From Dehalococcoidia bacterium (GTDB lineage Bacteria; Chloroflexota; Dehalococcoidia; Tepidiformales; Tepidiformaceae), in NCBI GenBank assembly GCA_022824925.1, contig JAJDYW010000041.1:310001-374000 (forward strand): a stretch of DNA of 64,000 nt. The letters run 5' to 3'. The translations under genes and the position numbers were made by a program. The notes below the pieces were generated by a model. The model searched no databases and had not been told where the DNA came from. It was given only the letters and a program-made list of their open reading frames with translations. Position 1 is the stretch's first letter; every line of letters begins with the position of its first letter. This document shows positions 50,923 to 59,276 of this stretch, piece by piece.

Positions 50923-52044
50923 CTACTCGCCGCCTTCGACGGCCGCGATGATGGCGGCGAAGGCTTCGACCACGCGCGGCCCGGGCGCCTGCACGAGGAG
51001 CTCGACTTCGATTTCGAACACGCGCCCGTTCTGCATGGCCTGGAGGCCGCTGAAGCCGGGGAGGAGGCCGAGCATCCCGCTCAGGCGGGGGGCAGGGGGC
51101 GGGGCGGGCGTGACGGTGAAGATGAAGGTGGGATCGAACTGGAGCATGGCCTCGGGGGAGACCAGCGTGAAGCCGGGGAACGGGCCCGAGTCGGGCTGGA
51201 CGTCGGCGGGGTTGGCGATGCCGAGCGCCTCGAGCACGGAGCCGCCGAAGCTGCTCGCCTTGGCCGCGTAGACGTTGCGATCGCGGTCGCCGATGAGGAT
51301 GACCGCGGAGATGTCCTCGCCGGCGAGCGCTTCCCGGGCGCCGTCGCGGGCGGCCTCGATGGCGGCGACGGCATCGGCGGCGGCTTCGGGATTGTCCAGC
51401 ACGTCGCCGAGGAGGGTAAGGCCGGTGATCACCTCATCGACGCTGGCGGCGCCGGCGAAGATGACGGGCACGCCGAGTTGCTCGAGGGCGTCGCGCACGG
51501 CGGGCTGGATGTGGATGGTGGAATCGGCCACGACCAGGTCGGGCTCGAGGCCGAGGATGGCCTCGAAGTTGGGCTGATAGGCGCTTCCCACATCGGTCGC
51601 CTCGAGGGCCTCGGGCGGGTAGTTGACGGTCTGGGTGCGGCCGACGATGGTCCCGCCGACGGCGTAGACGAGCTCGGCGGCGGTCGGACTGATTGCGACG
51701 ATCGACCCGGGGAGGTCGGGGATGGTGACGGTGCGGCCGAAGAGGTCGACCACGTCGCGGGGGTAGCCGGGGGCGGGCGGGGCTTCGGTTGGCGCCGTGG
51801 TGGGCTCGGGGGTCGCCGCCTCGGTCGGAGCTGTCGTGGGCGCGGGGGTTGAGGCCTCGGTGGGGGCCTCGGTTGGAGCCTCAGTGGCAGCCTCGGTGGC
51901 AGCCTCCGTCGGGGCGGGGGTGGGCTCGGGGGGAGCATCGTCGTCATCGCCACAGGCGGCGAGCAGCATCAGGCCGGGGGCTAGCGCGAGGGTGGCCGCG
52001 AGGAGGAGCGGGAACTGCCTCGCGAATTGTGTCAAAACTGTCAT
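50923..52044 (-). CDS. ABC transporter substrate-binding lipoprotein (iron/heme/cobalamin type)
   Basis: 373 residues from ATG 52044. Lipobox LAAC (Cys31), then a Thr/Pro/Ala/Glu linker to about residue 95 like those of the selenoproteins. The class-III binding domain begins YPRDVVDLFGRTVTIPDLPGSIVAISPTAAELVYAVGG and continues FEAILGLEPDLVVADS, LGVPVIFAG and DISAVILIGDRD. It resembles BtuF/FhuD/heme-binding types; the ligand is unknown. First gene of the operon; the permease follows after 15 nt. No cobalamin riboswitch is seen upstream. Confidence 0.88.
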   Translation of the reverse strand: MTVLTQFARQFPLLLAATLALAPGLMLLAACGDDDDAPPEPTPAPTEAATEAATEAPTEAPTEASTPAPTTAPTEAATPEPTTAPTEAPPAPGYPRDVVDLFGRTVTIPDLPGSIVAISPTAAELVYAVGGTIVGRTQTVNYPPEALEATDVGSAYQPNFEAILGLEPDLVVADSTIHIQPAVRDALEQLGVPVIFAGAASVDEVITGLTLLGDVLDNPEAAADAVAAIEAARDGAREALAGEDISAVILIGDRDRNVYAAKASSFGGSVLEALGIANPADVQPDSGPFPGFTLVSPEAMLQFDPTFIFTVTPAPPPAPRLSGMLGLLPGFSGLQAMQNGRVFEIEVELLVQAPGPRVVEAFAAIIAAVEGGE

Positions 52045-52266
52045 TACGGTCGTTTGACTCCAGCAGTGGGAGGTTTGTCGCGCAATCGTAGGGTTCGCGG
52101 CGGGAAGCGGCAACCGAGCGACGAGCCGGCCGCGGCAGTTCCCGGAGGGCGCCGGGGCCGCCGTTCCCTTGCCGACGGTTGGGCTACAGTGTTCGGAGCG
52201 GGGCCCACGGCGGGAGCCCGGCCGGAACGTGGTCCGGCCGCCGGGGCGCCACGGACGGAAGCAGCG

Positions 52267-52842
52267 GTGACACAGCAGCCCTACCCCGGATCGGAGTTCC
52301 CCAGCATTCCCGGCGAGCCCCTGAATCTCGAGCCGATCGAGAAGGCGCTCCTGAAGATGTGCTACGGCGTGCACGTGATCGGATCGGCGAGCGCCTCCGG
52401 GGAACGGAACCTGATGATCGCGGACTGGGTGATGCAGGTGTCGTTCAAGCCGCGGCTGGTGGCGGCCTCGGTCGAGAACGACGCGCGCACGCTGCGCTTC
52501 GTGCGGGAGACGAAGGCGTTCACGGTGAACCTGCTGCACGAGCGTGATGGGCACGAGATCGCGCGCAAGGTGGTGATGCCGGCGGAGGGCAGGAAGATCC
52601 GGGGGCGCTCGGAGGAGGCGGCAGCGCGGGTGACGGACAAGCTGGAGGGGCTGGCGCACTGGCTCACGCCGGAGGGGGCGCCGGTTCTGGAGGAGGCGCT
52701 GGGCTGGTACTCCTGCACGGTCGAGCAGTTCTTCGAGACGGGCGACCACACGCTCGTCGTGGGGCGCGTCCTCGACGGGGACGTGACGCGCAGCGGGGAC
52801 ATCCTCACGGAGAAGGAGCTCGGCTGGGAGTACGCCGGCTGA
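52267..52842 (+). CDS. Flavin reductase-like (FMN-binding) protein
   Basis: 191 residues from GTG 52267. ALLKMCYGVHVIGSASASGERNLMIADWVMQVSFKPRLVAASVENDARTLRFVRETKAFTVNLL is the FMN-binding barrel found in flavin reductases and flavoredoxins, and HTLVVGRVLDGDVTR near residue 165 is the family's later strand. It may supply reduced flavin to an oxygenase. TACAGT at 52186-52191 is a plausible -10, giving a leader of about 70 nt. Confidence 0.85.
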   Translation: MTQQPYPGSEFPSIPGEPLNLEPIEKALLKMCYGVHVIGSASASGERNLMIADWVMQVSFKPRLVAASVENDARTLRFVRETKAFTVNLLHERDGHEIARKVVMPAEGRKIRGRSEEAAARVTDKLEGLAHWLTPEGAPVLEEALGWYSCTVEQFFETGDHTLVVGRVLDGDVTRSGDILTEKELGWEYAG

Positions 52843-52926
52843 AGTGAGGGCCGGAGCGAGGTGTCGGCTTCCACGGTTGGCGCCACAAGGCATCAAGGCT
52901 GGGGCCACCAGCGACGGGAGGTGTGC

Positions 52927-53448
52927 GTGGGCGATCCGGAGTCGATAGGTGAACACGGGCAGCAGTACCCACTTCATGACGAGGCGGGACAGGACTGGAT
53001 CCAGTGGTGGCATCCACCGGATGGGCCCGCGCCCGAGGGCAGGCGTCACGGCTCGTCGGCCATCTGCTTCACGGCTGACGGGAGTGTGGTGCTGGTCGCG
53101 CAGCCAGGCGGATTCTGGGAGTTTCCCGGCGGGCGCCCGGAAGGGGACGAGGATTGGCGCGCGACGCTGGAGCGGGAAGTGTTGGAGGAGGCGTGCGCCG
53201 TAGTGGAGCGGGCGACGCTGCTCGGCTTTGCCAGGGGGCGATGCACCAGCGGCCCAGAGGCGGGTCTCGTGCTGGTCAGGTCGCTCTGGTGGGCGGAGGT
53301 CACGCTCAATCCCTGGGAGCCTCAACACGAGACGACCGAGAGGGTCGTGGCACCTCCGGATGAGGCCCTCGGCAGGGAGAAGCGTGGCTCCAACGGCCTC
53401 ACACAGAAGTGGTTCCAGGAAGCGCTGGCCGCCAGGAGACGGGGTTGA
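52927..53448 (+). CDS. NUDIX hydrolase
   Basis: 173 residues from GTG 52927, chosen because GGGAGG is 5-6 nt upstream; in-frame GTGs at 52921 and 52861 are alternatives. The Nudix box GGRPEGDEDWRATLEREVLEEACAVV has all of GX5EX7REUXEEXGU except the final Gly, which is Ala/Cys. SSAICFTADGSVVLVAQPGGFWEFPGG precedes it. NUDIX enzymes cleave nucleoside diphosphates linked to another group; the substrate is unknown. Its codon use looks a little less GC-extreme than its neighbours. Confidence 0.8.
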   Translation: MGDPESIGEHGQQYPLHDEAGQDWIQWWHPPDGPAPEGRRHGSSAICFTADGSVVLVAQPGGFWEFPGGRPEGDEDWRATLEREVLEEACAVVERATLLGFARGRCTSGPEAGLVLVRSLWWAEVTLNPWEPQHETTERVVAPPDEALGREKRGSNGLTQKWFQEALAARRRG

Positions 53449-53521
53449 GCGCGCCGGCACACCGAAAAGCGCGCGAGGGGCCTAGAATCCCCGCGCGGGA
53501 GCGAACCCCGAAGGGAGCCGC

Positions 53522-54385
53522 ATGCGGTACCTGACCATGGAGCAGACGCCCGAACTGCGATCACCGGTGGCGATCATGGCGTTTACGGGCTGGAACGATG
53601 CGGCGAACGCGGCCAGCAACGCGGCCCGCTTCGTGGTGCGGCGGCTGGGGGCGCGGCGGTTCGCCTCGATCGAGCCGGAGCCGTTCTACGCCTATACGGA
53701 GACGCGCCCGACGGTGCGGATCGACTCGAGCGGGCAGCGGCGGCTGACGTGGCCGGGGAACGAGTTCTTCTACGCGCGCACGCCCGGGGAGGCGCGCGAC
53801 TACGTGATCGGCATCGGCGCCGAACCGAACCTGCGCTGGCGCACGTTCTCGCAGGAGTGCATGGACCTGTTCGAGACGCTCGACGTGTCGATGGTCGTGT
53901 CGCTGGGAGCGCTCATCGGGGAGGCGAGCCACCGCCGCCCGATCGGGGTGACAGGGAGCGCGGCCGACCCGGAGCTGGCGGCGCAGCTCGACCTGCAGCG
54001 GTCTCGCTACGAGGGGCCGACGGGGATCGTCGGCATCCTGCACCACGCGCTGCAGGAAGCGAAGCGCCCCTCGGCCAGCCTCTGGGCGACGGTGCCGCAC
54101 TACATCACGGGCGAGCAGTGCCCGCCGGCGACGATCGCGGTGCTGGAGCGGCTGCAGCGGCTGCTCGACACGAGCTTCGACCTGAGCGAGCTGACGACGG
54201 CCTCGGAGCGCTTCCGCGAGCAGGTCGATACGACGATCGCGGGCGACCCGCAGATGCGCTCCTACCTGGAACGGCTCGAGAGCGCGCTGGCGGAGGCAGA
54301 GGCGGAGGAAGCGGAGCTGCCGGAGGCAGGCGACCTGGTGGGGGACATCGAGGAGTTCCTGCGAGGGAACTCCGAGACCGACTGA
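53522..54385 (+). CDS. PAC2-family protein
   Basis: 287 residues. SPVAIMAFTGWNDAANAASNAARFVVRRLGARRFASIEPEPFYAYTETRP is the PAC2 N-terminus, followed by IGIGAEPNLRWRTFSQECMDL, MVVSLGALIGEASHRRPIGVTGSA, and YEGPTGIVGILHHALQEA with the WATVPHYI segment. PAC2 proteins are related to proteasome-assembly chaperones and are common in archaea and actinobacteria. TAGAAT at 53483-53488 is a likely -10, and GGGAG precedes the ATG. Function unknown in bacteria. Confidence 0.88.
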   Translation: MRYLTMEQTPELRSPVAIMAFTGWNDAANAASNAARFVVRRLGARRFASIEPEPFYAYTETRPTVRIDSSGQRRLTWPGNEFFYARTPGEARDYVIGIGAEPNLRWRTFSQECMDLFETLDVSMVVSLGALIGEASHRRPIGVTGSAADPELAAQLDLQRSRYEGPTGIVGILHHALQEAKRPSASLWATVPHYITGEQCPPATIAVLERLQRLLDTSFDLSELTTASERFREQVDTTIAGDPQMRSYLERLESALAEAEAEEAELPEAGDLVGDIEEFLRGNSETD

Positions 54386-54395
54386 CGTTCGGTCG

Positions 54396-54686
54396 TCAGG
54401 CGGACTTCCCGACCAGAGGCTCGATGGCGCTGACGTCGGTCGAGGCGCGGGCAAGCTCAAGGTCGTACATCTTCTGAAGGTTGAGCCAGAACTCGGGGGT
54501 CATGCCAAGGGCGCTGCCAATGCGGAGGGCGGCGTCGGCGGAAATGGACCGGCGGCGGCGGACGATCTCGCTGATGCGGATGGGCGGGACGCCGATCGCC
54601 TTCGCCAGGCGGTACTGGGTGATGCCGAGCTCGTCCAGGATCTCCCCGAGGTGCTCGCCGGGGTGGATGGGGGTTGCCGCGGTCAT
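54396..54686 (-). CDS. HigA-type HTH antitoxin, orphan
   Basis: 96 residues. IHPGEHLGEILDELGITQYRLAKAIGVPPIRISEIVRRRRSISADAALRIGSALGMTPEFWLNLQKMYDLELAR is the HigA/VapI pattern, with the helix-turn-helix near residue 24-50 and WLNLQ after it. The HigB toxin normally lies just upstream, but only 70 bp separate this gene from dinB, with no toxin frame. It is either solitary or its toxin was lost. Confidence 0.85.
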   Translation of the reverse strand: MTAATPIHPGEHLGEILDELGITQYRLAKAIGVPPIRISEIVRRRRSISADAALRIGSALGMTPEFWLNLQKMYDLELARASTDVSAIEPLVGKSA

Positions 54687-54741
54687 TCCTTCGCCTCCGC
54701 CTGATCACTGTGGCATTTTCGCGGCCAACAGGGCAGGATAG

Positions 54742-54755
54742 CGAACGGGTGTTCG
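54742..54755 (+). promoter_or_regulatory. LexA SOS box (Bacillus-type) upstream of dinB
   Basis: CGAACGGGTGTTCG is a perfect palindromic match to the CGAACRNRYGTTCG consensus of Bacillus-type LexA, one nucleotide before the ATG at 54757. A GGATAG at 54735-54740 may be the -10, so LexA would cover the transcription start. Confidence 0.85.
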
Positions 54756-54756
54756 G

Positions 54757-55941
54757 ATGAGCTCTCCGAGCGTGCTGCACGTCGATCTCGACGCCTTCTT
54801 CGTGGCGATGGAGTTGCTGCGCCGCCCCGAGCTGGCGGGGACGCCCGTGGTGGTGGGGTTCGACGGGCCGCGGGGGGTGGTGAGCACGGCGAGCTACGAG
54901 GCGCGCGCGTTCGGGGTGCACTCGGCGCTTCCGATGGTGCAGGCGAAGCGCCGCTGCCCGCAGGCGACCTACCTGCCGGTCGACTTCGCCCACTACGCGC
55001 CCGCCTCGAAGCGCTTCCATGCGATCCTGCGGGACTTCACGCCTGTCTGCGAGGCGGCGGGCACGGACGAGGCCTACCTGGACGTGGCGGGGTCGGGGCG
55101 GCTGTTCGGGGACGGCGCGACGATCGCGGGGCTGATCCGGGAGCGGGTGCGGGCCGAGATCGGGATCACGGCCTCGGTGGGGGTCGCGACGAACAAGCTC
55201 GTGGCGAAGGTCGCGAGCGACGCGGCCAAGCCGGACGGGATCTGCGTGGTGGCGACGGGGGAGGAGGCGGCGTTTCTCGCGCCGCGCCCCGTGCGGGAAC
55301 TGCCGATGGTGGGGGCGAAGCTGGAGGAGCGGCTGGCGGCGCTGGGGCTGCGCACGATCGGGGAGGTGGCGGCCTGGCCGGTGGAGGCGCTGCGGGCGCG
55401 GCTGGGCCGGATGGGGGAGGAGCTGCACGCGCGCGCGCAGGGGCGGTTCGAGGCGCCCGTGCTGGAGTCGCGGGGCACGGCCAAGTCGGTGAGCCGGGAG
55501 ACGACGTTCGGGAAGGACGTGGGCGACCGGGGGCGGCTGCGGGCGATCCTGCGGACGCAGGCCGAGCGCGTCGCACGGGACCTGGCGAACAGCGGCCTGG
55601 CGGCGCGCACGGTCGTCCTGAAACTGCGGTTCCCGCCGTTCGAGACGCTGACGCGCTCGTGGACGGGGCCGGGGCAGGTGGCCCTCGCGGACGAGATCTT
55701 CGAGGCGGGGGCGGAGCTCTTCGAGCGGGCCTGGCGGGAAGAGGGCGAGCGGCCGGTGCGGCTCATCGGCGTGGGAGTGATGAACCTGGGCCCGCCGGCG
55801 CGGCAGCTGAGGCTGGGCGAGACATTCGAGGCGGACCGGCTGGCGGACGCGGTGAACGCCCTGCGGGACCGCTTCGGGGAGGACTCGGTGCGTCGCGCGA
55901 CGGAGATGGAGGACGGTTCGGTCTCTGAACCGTCCGGGTAG
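54757..55941 (+). CDS. dinB: DNA polymerase IV (Y family)
   Basis: Translesion polymerase. 394 residues. VLHVDLDAFFVAME near residue 6-19 and GTDEAYLDVAG near 104 hold the metal-binding acidic residues, with YEARAFGVHSALP of the fingers between them. VGVATNKLVAKVASDAAKPDG follows, then the helix-hairpin-helix LPMVGAKLEERLAALGLRTIGEVA, and the little-finger domain to the end. The C-terminus lacks a clear beta-clamp motif. The SOS box next to the start marks DNA-damage induction. Confidence 0.94.
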   Translation: MSSPSVLHVDLDAFFVAMELLRRPELAGTPVVVGFDGPRGVVSTASYEARAFGVHSALPMVQAKRRCPQATYLPVDFAHYAPASKRFHAILRDFTPVCEAAGTDEAYLDVAGSGRLFGDGATIAGLIRERVRAEIGITASVGVATNKLVAKVASDAAKPDGICVVATGEEAAFLAPRPVRELPMVGAKLEERLAALGLRTIGEVAAWPVEALRARLGRMGEELHARAQGRFEAPVLESRGTAKSVSRETTFGKDVGDRGRLRAILRTQAERVARDLANSGLAARTVVLKLRFPPFETLTRSWTGPGQVALADEIFEAGAELFERAWREEGERPVRLIGVGVMNLGPPARQLRLGETFEADRLADAVNALRDRFGEDSVRRATEMEDGSVSEPSG

Positions 55942-55991
55942 CGGGCCAGTGCATCCTCGCCTATGCTGGACAGCGAGGTTTGGGAGGTTTC

Positions 55992-56636
55992 GTGGAGGAG
56001 CGACCGGATCTGCAGGCATGGGTTTCGCTGGGGCAAGCGAGCAAGCTGCTGGGCGTGAGCCACTCCACCGTGCGCCGCTGGGTGGACGCGGGGGAGATAC
56101 GCTCGTACCGCACGAGCGGCGGGCACCGGCGCATCCTGGAGGACGACGTTCACCAGCTGCTGGCGCAGGGCGTCCAGGCCGCCAGCTCGCAGGACACCGA
56201 TCACATCAGCGAGCTCGCGGTGGCGCGGGTGAAGCGCCGCCTCAGCGGCCGGCGGCAGGGCCACGAGATGGAGGTCTTCGCCGGAATGGAGGCGGCGACC
56301 CGCGACCGGCTTCGCTTCATCGGGCGCCAGCTGGTCGACCTGTTCGCGCGCTTCGTCTCCTCGCGCACGCGGCCGGACCGGTTCATCGACGACGCCCGCG
56401 GGATCGGCGGCGAGTACGGGCGCACGCTGGTGGCGGCGGGTGTGACGCTGACGGACGCGGTGACGACGTTCAACGCGCTGCGCCACTCGCTGGAGGAAAC
56501 GGCCGCGCAGCTCGCTTCGGAGGCGCAGCAGGGCGCGGACGAAGCGGTCGAGGCGATGGAGAGCATCCTGGGGCTGGCCGACGGCGTCCTCGAGGGGATG
56601 GCGCAGGTCTACGAGGAGTCGCTCGCGGGAACCTGA
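55992..56636 (+). CDS. MerR-type DNA-binding protein with RsbRD-like C-terminal domain
   Basis: 214 residues from GTG 55992 (TGGGAGG 4 nt upstream). The first 65 residues are a winged helix of MerR/excisionase type: WVSLGQASKLLGVSHSTVRRWVDAGEIRSYRTSGGHRRILEDDVHQLL. The rest is helical (DRLRFIGRQLVDLFARFVSSR, ALRHSLEETAAQLASEAQQ), resembling RsbR N-terminal sensor domains and Chloroflexi DNA-binding proteins. Likely a sensor-regulator; the ligand is unknown. TATGCT at 55961 is a possible -10. Confidence 0.75.
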   Translation: MEERPDLQAWVSLGQASKLLGVSHSTVRRWVDAGEIRSYRTSGGHRRILEDDVHQLLAQGVQAASSQDTDHISELAVARVKRRLSGRRQGHEMEVFAGMEAATRDRLRFIGRQLVDLFARFVSSRTRPDRFIDDARGIGGEYGRTLVAAGVTLTDAVTTFNALRHSLEETAAQLASEAQQGADEAVEAMESILGLADGVLEGMAQVYEESLAGT

Positions 56637-56686
56637 ACGCAACGGGCGTAGTCCGGCTGACCACGACTCTATACTGGGGTGGAATC

Positions 56687-57007
56687 ATGACTTTTTTCGA
56701 CCGCGTGCGGGATACGGTGCGGGAGACGGCGACGGCGGCCACGGAGGCCACGAAGAAGCAGGCGCGGCGGGCGCAGCTGGAGATGCGCGAGAGCCGGCTG
56801 GAGGCGCGCGTCCGCCGGGAGAAGACGGCCATCGGCGAGGCGCTCTACCCGCTGCTCGTCTCGGGCGAGCTGGAGAGCGACCTGGCCGAGGTGCAGACCG
56901 CGCTCTCGCGCATCGCGACGCTGAACGAGCAGCTGGCGGAGAACACCGCGGAGCTCGATGCGCTCCTGGCGGCGGCGCCGGGTCAGCCCCCGGAGACGGG
57001 GAGCTAG
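56687..57007 (+). CDS. Small coiled-coil protein of unknown function
   Basis: 106 residues, starting at ATG 56687 after GGGGTGG; TATACT at 56671-56676 is a strong -10. Heptad-like helices (FFDRVRDTVRETATAATEATKKQARRAQLEMRESRLEARVRREKTAIGEAL) run most of its length, with a short loop at LLVSGELES. It resembles the start of phage-shock-like or membrane-stress proteins, but no signature is present. The dehydrogenase-like gene begins 4 nt later. Confidence 0.65.
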   Translation: MTFFDRVRDTVRETATAATEATKKQARRAQLEMRESRLEARVRREKTAIGEALYPLLVSGELESDLAEVQTALSRIATLNEQLAENTAELDALLAAAPGQPPETGS

Positions 57008-57011
57008 GCGC

Positions 57012-57875
57012 GTGGCGGACGGCGCAATCGGCCTGCTCCATCCCGGGGCGATGGGCGCCTCCGTGGGGGCGGCGCTGGCCGGGCAGGGGCGCCGGGTGCT
57101 CTGGGCGAGCGAGGGTCGGAGCGCGGCCACGCGCGAGCGGGCGGAGGCGGCGGGGCTGGAGGACGCCGGCGCCATCGAAGCGCTGACCGCCGCCTGCGAG
57201 ACGGTTATCAGCGTGTGCCCGCCGGACGCGGCTCACGCGCTCGCCGAGCGTGTGGCCGGGACGGGCTTCGCGGGCGTGTACGTCGATGCGAACGCGGTTT
57301 CGCCCGCGCGGGGGCGGGCCATCGGGAAGGCGGTGCTGGGGGGTGGAGCGCGGGCGTTCGTCGACGGGGGGATCATCGGGCCGCCGGCGTGGAAGGCGGG
57401 AATCACGCGGCTGTACCTCTCGGGAGTGGAAGCGGAGGCGGTGGCCGCGCTGTTCGAGGGGAGCCCCCTGGAGGCGGTCGCGATCGGGCCGGAGCCGGGC
57501 GCGGCCTCGGCCCTGAAGATGGCGTACGCGGCCTACACGAAGGGCACCTCCGCCCTGCTGGCGGGCATCATTGCGCTGGCGGAGCGCGAGGGCGTGGCGG
57601 AGGCGCTGCGGGGGGAGTGGGCGATCTCGCAGGCGGACCTGGCGGCGGGCGGGGAGGCGCGGGCGCTGGGGAGCGCGGCCAAGGCGTGGCGCTTCGCGGG
57701 GGAGATGGAGGAGATCGCCGACACCTTTGCGGGGGCGGGGCTGCCGGACGGGTTCCACCGGGCGGCGGCGGAGATCTACCGGCGGCTGGCGGAGTTCAAG
57801 GACACACCCGAGCCGCCCGCGCTCGATGAGGCGCTCGCGGCCCTCCTCGGCGAACGCGCAGGGGTCGCGCGCTAG
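57012..57875 (+). CDS. NAD(P)-binding 6-phosphogluconate dehydrogenase-like protein
   Basis: 287 residues from GTG 57012. IGLLHPGAMGASVGAALAGQGRRVLWASEGR is the Rossmann motif of 6PGDH/3-hydroxyisobutyrate dehydrogenase relatives. ISVCPPDAAHALAERV, VDANAVSPARGRAIG, VDGGIIGPPAWKAGITRLYLSG and KMAYAAYTKGTSALLAGIIALAEREGV match the group with the short (DUF1932-like) C-terminal domain. The catalytic Lys is in LKMAYAAYTKG. Substrate unknown. It ends 1 nt before rnhB. Confidence 0.8.
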   Translation: MADGAIGLLHPGAMGASVGAALAGQGRRVLWASEGRSAATRERAEAAGLEDAGAIEALTAACETVISVCPPDAAHALAERVAGTGFAGVYVDANAVSPARGRAIGKAVLGGGARAFVDGGIIGPPAWKAGITRLYLSGVEAEAVAALFEGSPLEAVAIGPEPGAASALKMAYAAYTKGTSALLAGIIALAEREGVAEALRGEWAISQADLAAGGEARALGSAAKAWRFAGEMEEIADTFAGAGLPDGFHRAAAEIYRRLAEFKDTPEPPALDEALAALLGERAGVAR

Positions 57876-57876
57876 C

Positions 57877-58539
57877 GTGGCGGGCGCGCGGTCCGCACCG
57901 ACCCGCAGGAAACAGCCCCGGTCCCGCATCCCCTCCCTGCGCTGGGAGCGGGAGGCGTGGCGCGCGGGCGCGGGCACGATCGCGGGGGTGGACGAGGTGG
58001 GGGTGGGGCCACTGGCGGGTCCGGTGACGGCGGCGGCGGTGCTGCTCGCACCGGGCGACAAGCGCCCGTGGTTCCGGCGGGTGCGCGACTCGAAGATGCT
58101 GACGGCGGCGGCGCGCGAGGATCTGGCGGAGGCGATCGAGGACTCGATCCCGTTCGCAATCGGCTGGGCGACGAGCCAGGAGGTCGACAGCCGGGGAATC
58201 GTGGAGGCGCGGCGGCTCTCGGTGCTGCGCGCCATCGAGGGGCTTCCCACGGAACCCGATGGCGTGATCTCGGACGCGCTCCCGCTACCCCTGGAGAACG
58301 TGCGCGTGGAACCGAAGGCGGACGCGCGCAGCGTCTCCGTGGCGGCAGCGTCGATCGTGGCGAAGGTGGCTCGCGACCGCTGGATGACGGAGCTGTGCGA
58401 GCGCATCCCCGGGTACGGGTTCTGCCGGAACAAGGGGTACTACACGGTGGAGCACCGGGCGGCCATCGACCGGCGCGGTCCCTGCGAGGCGCACCGGCTG
58501 AGCTGGGCGCCCTTCGCGCAGGGCAGGCTGGAGCTGTGA
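57877..58539 (+). CDS. rnhB: Ribonuclease HII
   Basis: Removes RNA from DNA-RNA hybrids, including single ribonucleotides. 220 residues from GTG 57877. The active-site acids lie in IAGVDEVGVGPLAGPVTAA (DEVG, around residue 39) and in RVEPKADARSVSVAAASIVAKVARDR, where the canonical Asp before SxxAAASI is followed by the usual motif. GYGFCRNKGYYTVEHRAAI is typical. The N-terminal 30 residues are a basic extension. YraN overlaps its stop by 4 nt. Confidence 0.9.
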   Translation: MAGARSAPTRRKQPRSRIPSLRWEREAWRAGAGTIAGVDEVGVGPLAGPVTAAAVLLAPGDKRPWFRRVRDSKMLTAAAREDLAEAIEDSIPFAIGWATSQEVDSRGIVEARRLSVLRAIEGLPTEPDGVISDALPLPLENVRVEPKADARSVSVAAASIVAKVARDRWMTELCERIPGYGFCRNKGYYTVEHRAAIDRRGPCEAHRLSWAPFAQGRLEL

Positions 58540-58904
58540 ACCGCCGCAGGGAGCTCGGGGCCTTCGGGGAGCGGGTGGCGGCGCACCGGCTGGAGGCGGC
58601 GGGCCTGGAGATCGTGGACCGCAACGCGCGCACGGCCAGCGGCGAGATCGACCTGGTGGCGCGAGACGGCGAGGACGTGGCCTTCGTGGAGGTGCGCACG
58701 CGGCGGGCGGACCGGGGCACGGCGGCGGAATCGCTCGACGACCGCAAGCTGCGGCGCATGTGGCGCTGCGCGATGGAGTACTGCGAGGCGCAGGGTCTCG
58801 ACCCTGAGCGGGTGCGCATCGACCTGGTCAGCCTCGACATCGGGGCGCGGGACTCGGTGGCGCACATCGAGCATTTCCGGGGGCTGGAGATCCCGGACGA
58901 GTAG
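58536..58904 (+). CDS. yraN: YraN (UPF0102) family protein
   Basis: 122 residues from GTG 58536, which overlaps the rnhB stop as GTGA. GAFGERVAAHRLEAAGLEIVDRNARTASGEIDLVARDGEDVAFVEVRTRR is the restriction-endonuclease-like core with GEIDLVA...VEVRTR supplying D and ExR/K. It follows rnhB in many genomes. Nuclease activity is presumed from fold, not established. Confidence 0.92.
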   Translation: MNRRRELGAFGERVAAHRLEAAGLEIVDRNARTASGEIDLVARDGEDVAFVEVRTRRADRGTAAESLDDRKLRRMWRCAMEYCEAQGLDPERVRIDLVSLDIGARDSVAHIEHFRGLEIPDE

Positions 58905-58934
58905 CGCTCCGGGGCGTGCTAGGATCGGTGGGCC

Positions 58935-59276
58935 ATGCCGATCTACGAGTTCCGCTGCGACGACTGCCGGCACATCACCAACCACTTCTCGCGGAAGCCC
59001 GACCCGAAGGCGACGGTGGCCTGCGAGGAATGCGGGAGCGAGGCGACGCACCGGATCGTCTCGAGCTTCGCGCGGACGTATTCGCGCGAGGACATCCTCG
59101 AGCGCTACGGCGATCCGGGGACGGATGACAAGGCCGATCTGAAGGACCCGCGGCAGATCGGGTCGTGGGTGGAGAAGCGGTTCGACGAGTACGGCGTCGA
59201 CATGCCGGAGAGCGCGCGGGAGATGATCGACGCGGCGCGCGAAGGCGACCTGCCGGACCCGGTCAAGAACCTGTGA
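58935..59276 (+). CDS. FmdB-family zinc-ribbon protein
   Basis: 113 residues. MPIYEFRCDDCRHITNHF and ACEECGSEATHRIVSSFAR form a rubredoxin-like four-Cys ribbon typical of FmdB regulators. The C-terminal half is charged and helical (EDILERYGDPGTDDKADL). TAGGAT is upstream by 9 nt. The next gene overlaps its stop. Confidence 0.85.
   Translation: MPIYEFRCDDCRHITNHFSRKPDPKATVACEECGSEATHRIVSSFARTYSREDILERYGDPGTDDKADLKDPRQIGSWVEKRFDEYGVDMPESAREMIDAAREGDLPDPVKNL

Noticed and set aside
52045..52266. Possible cobalamin riboswitch before the BtuCD-type operon
   Set aside because: No B12-box-like sequence or extended structure was recognisable upstream of the binding-protein gene.
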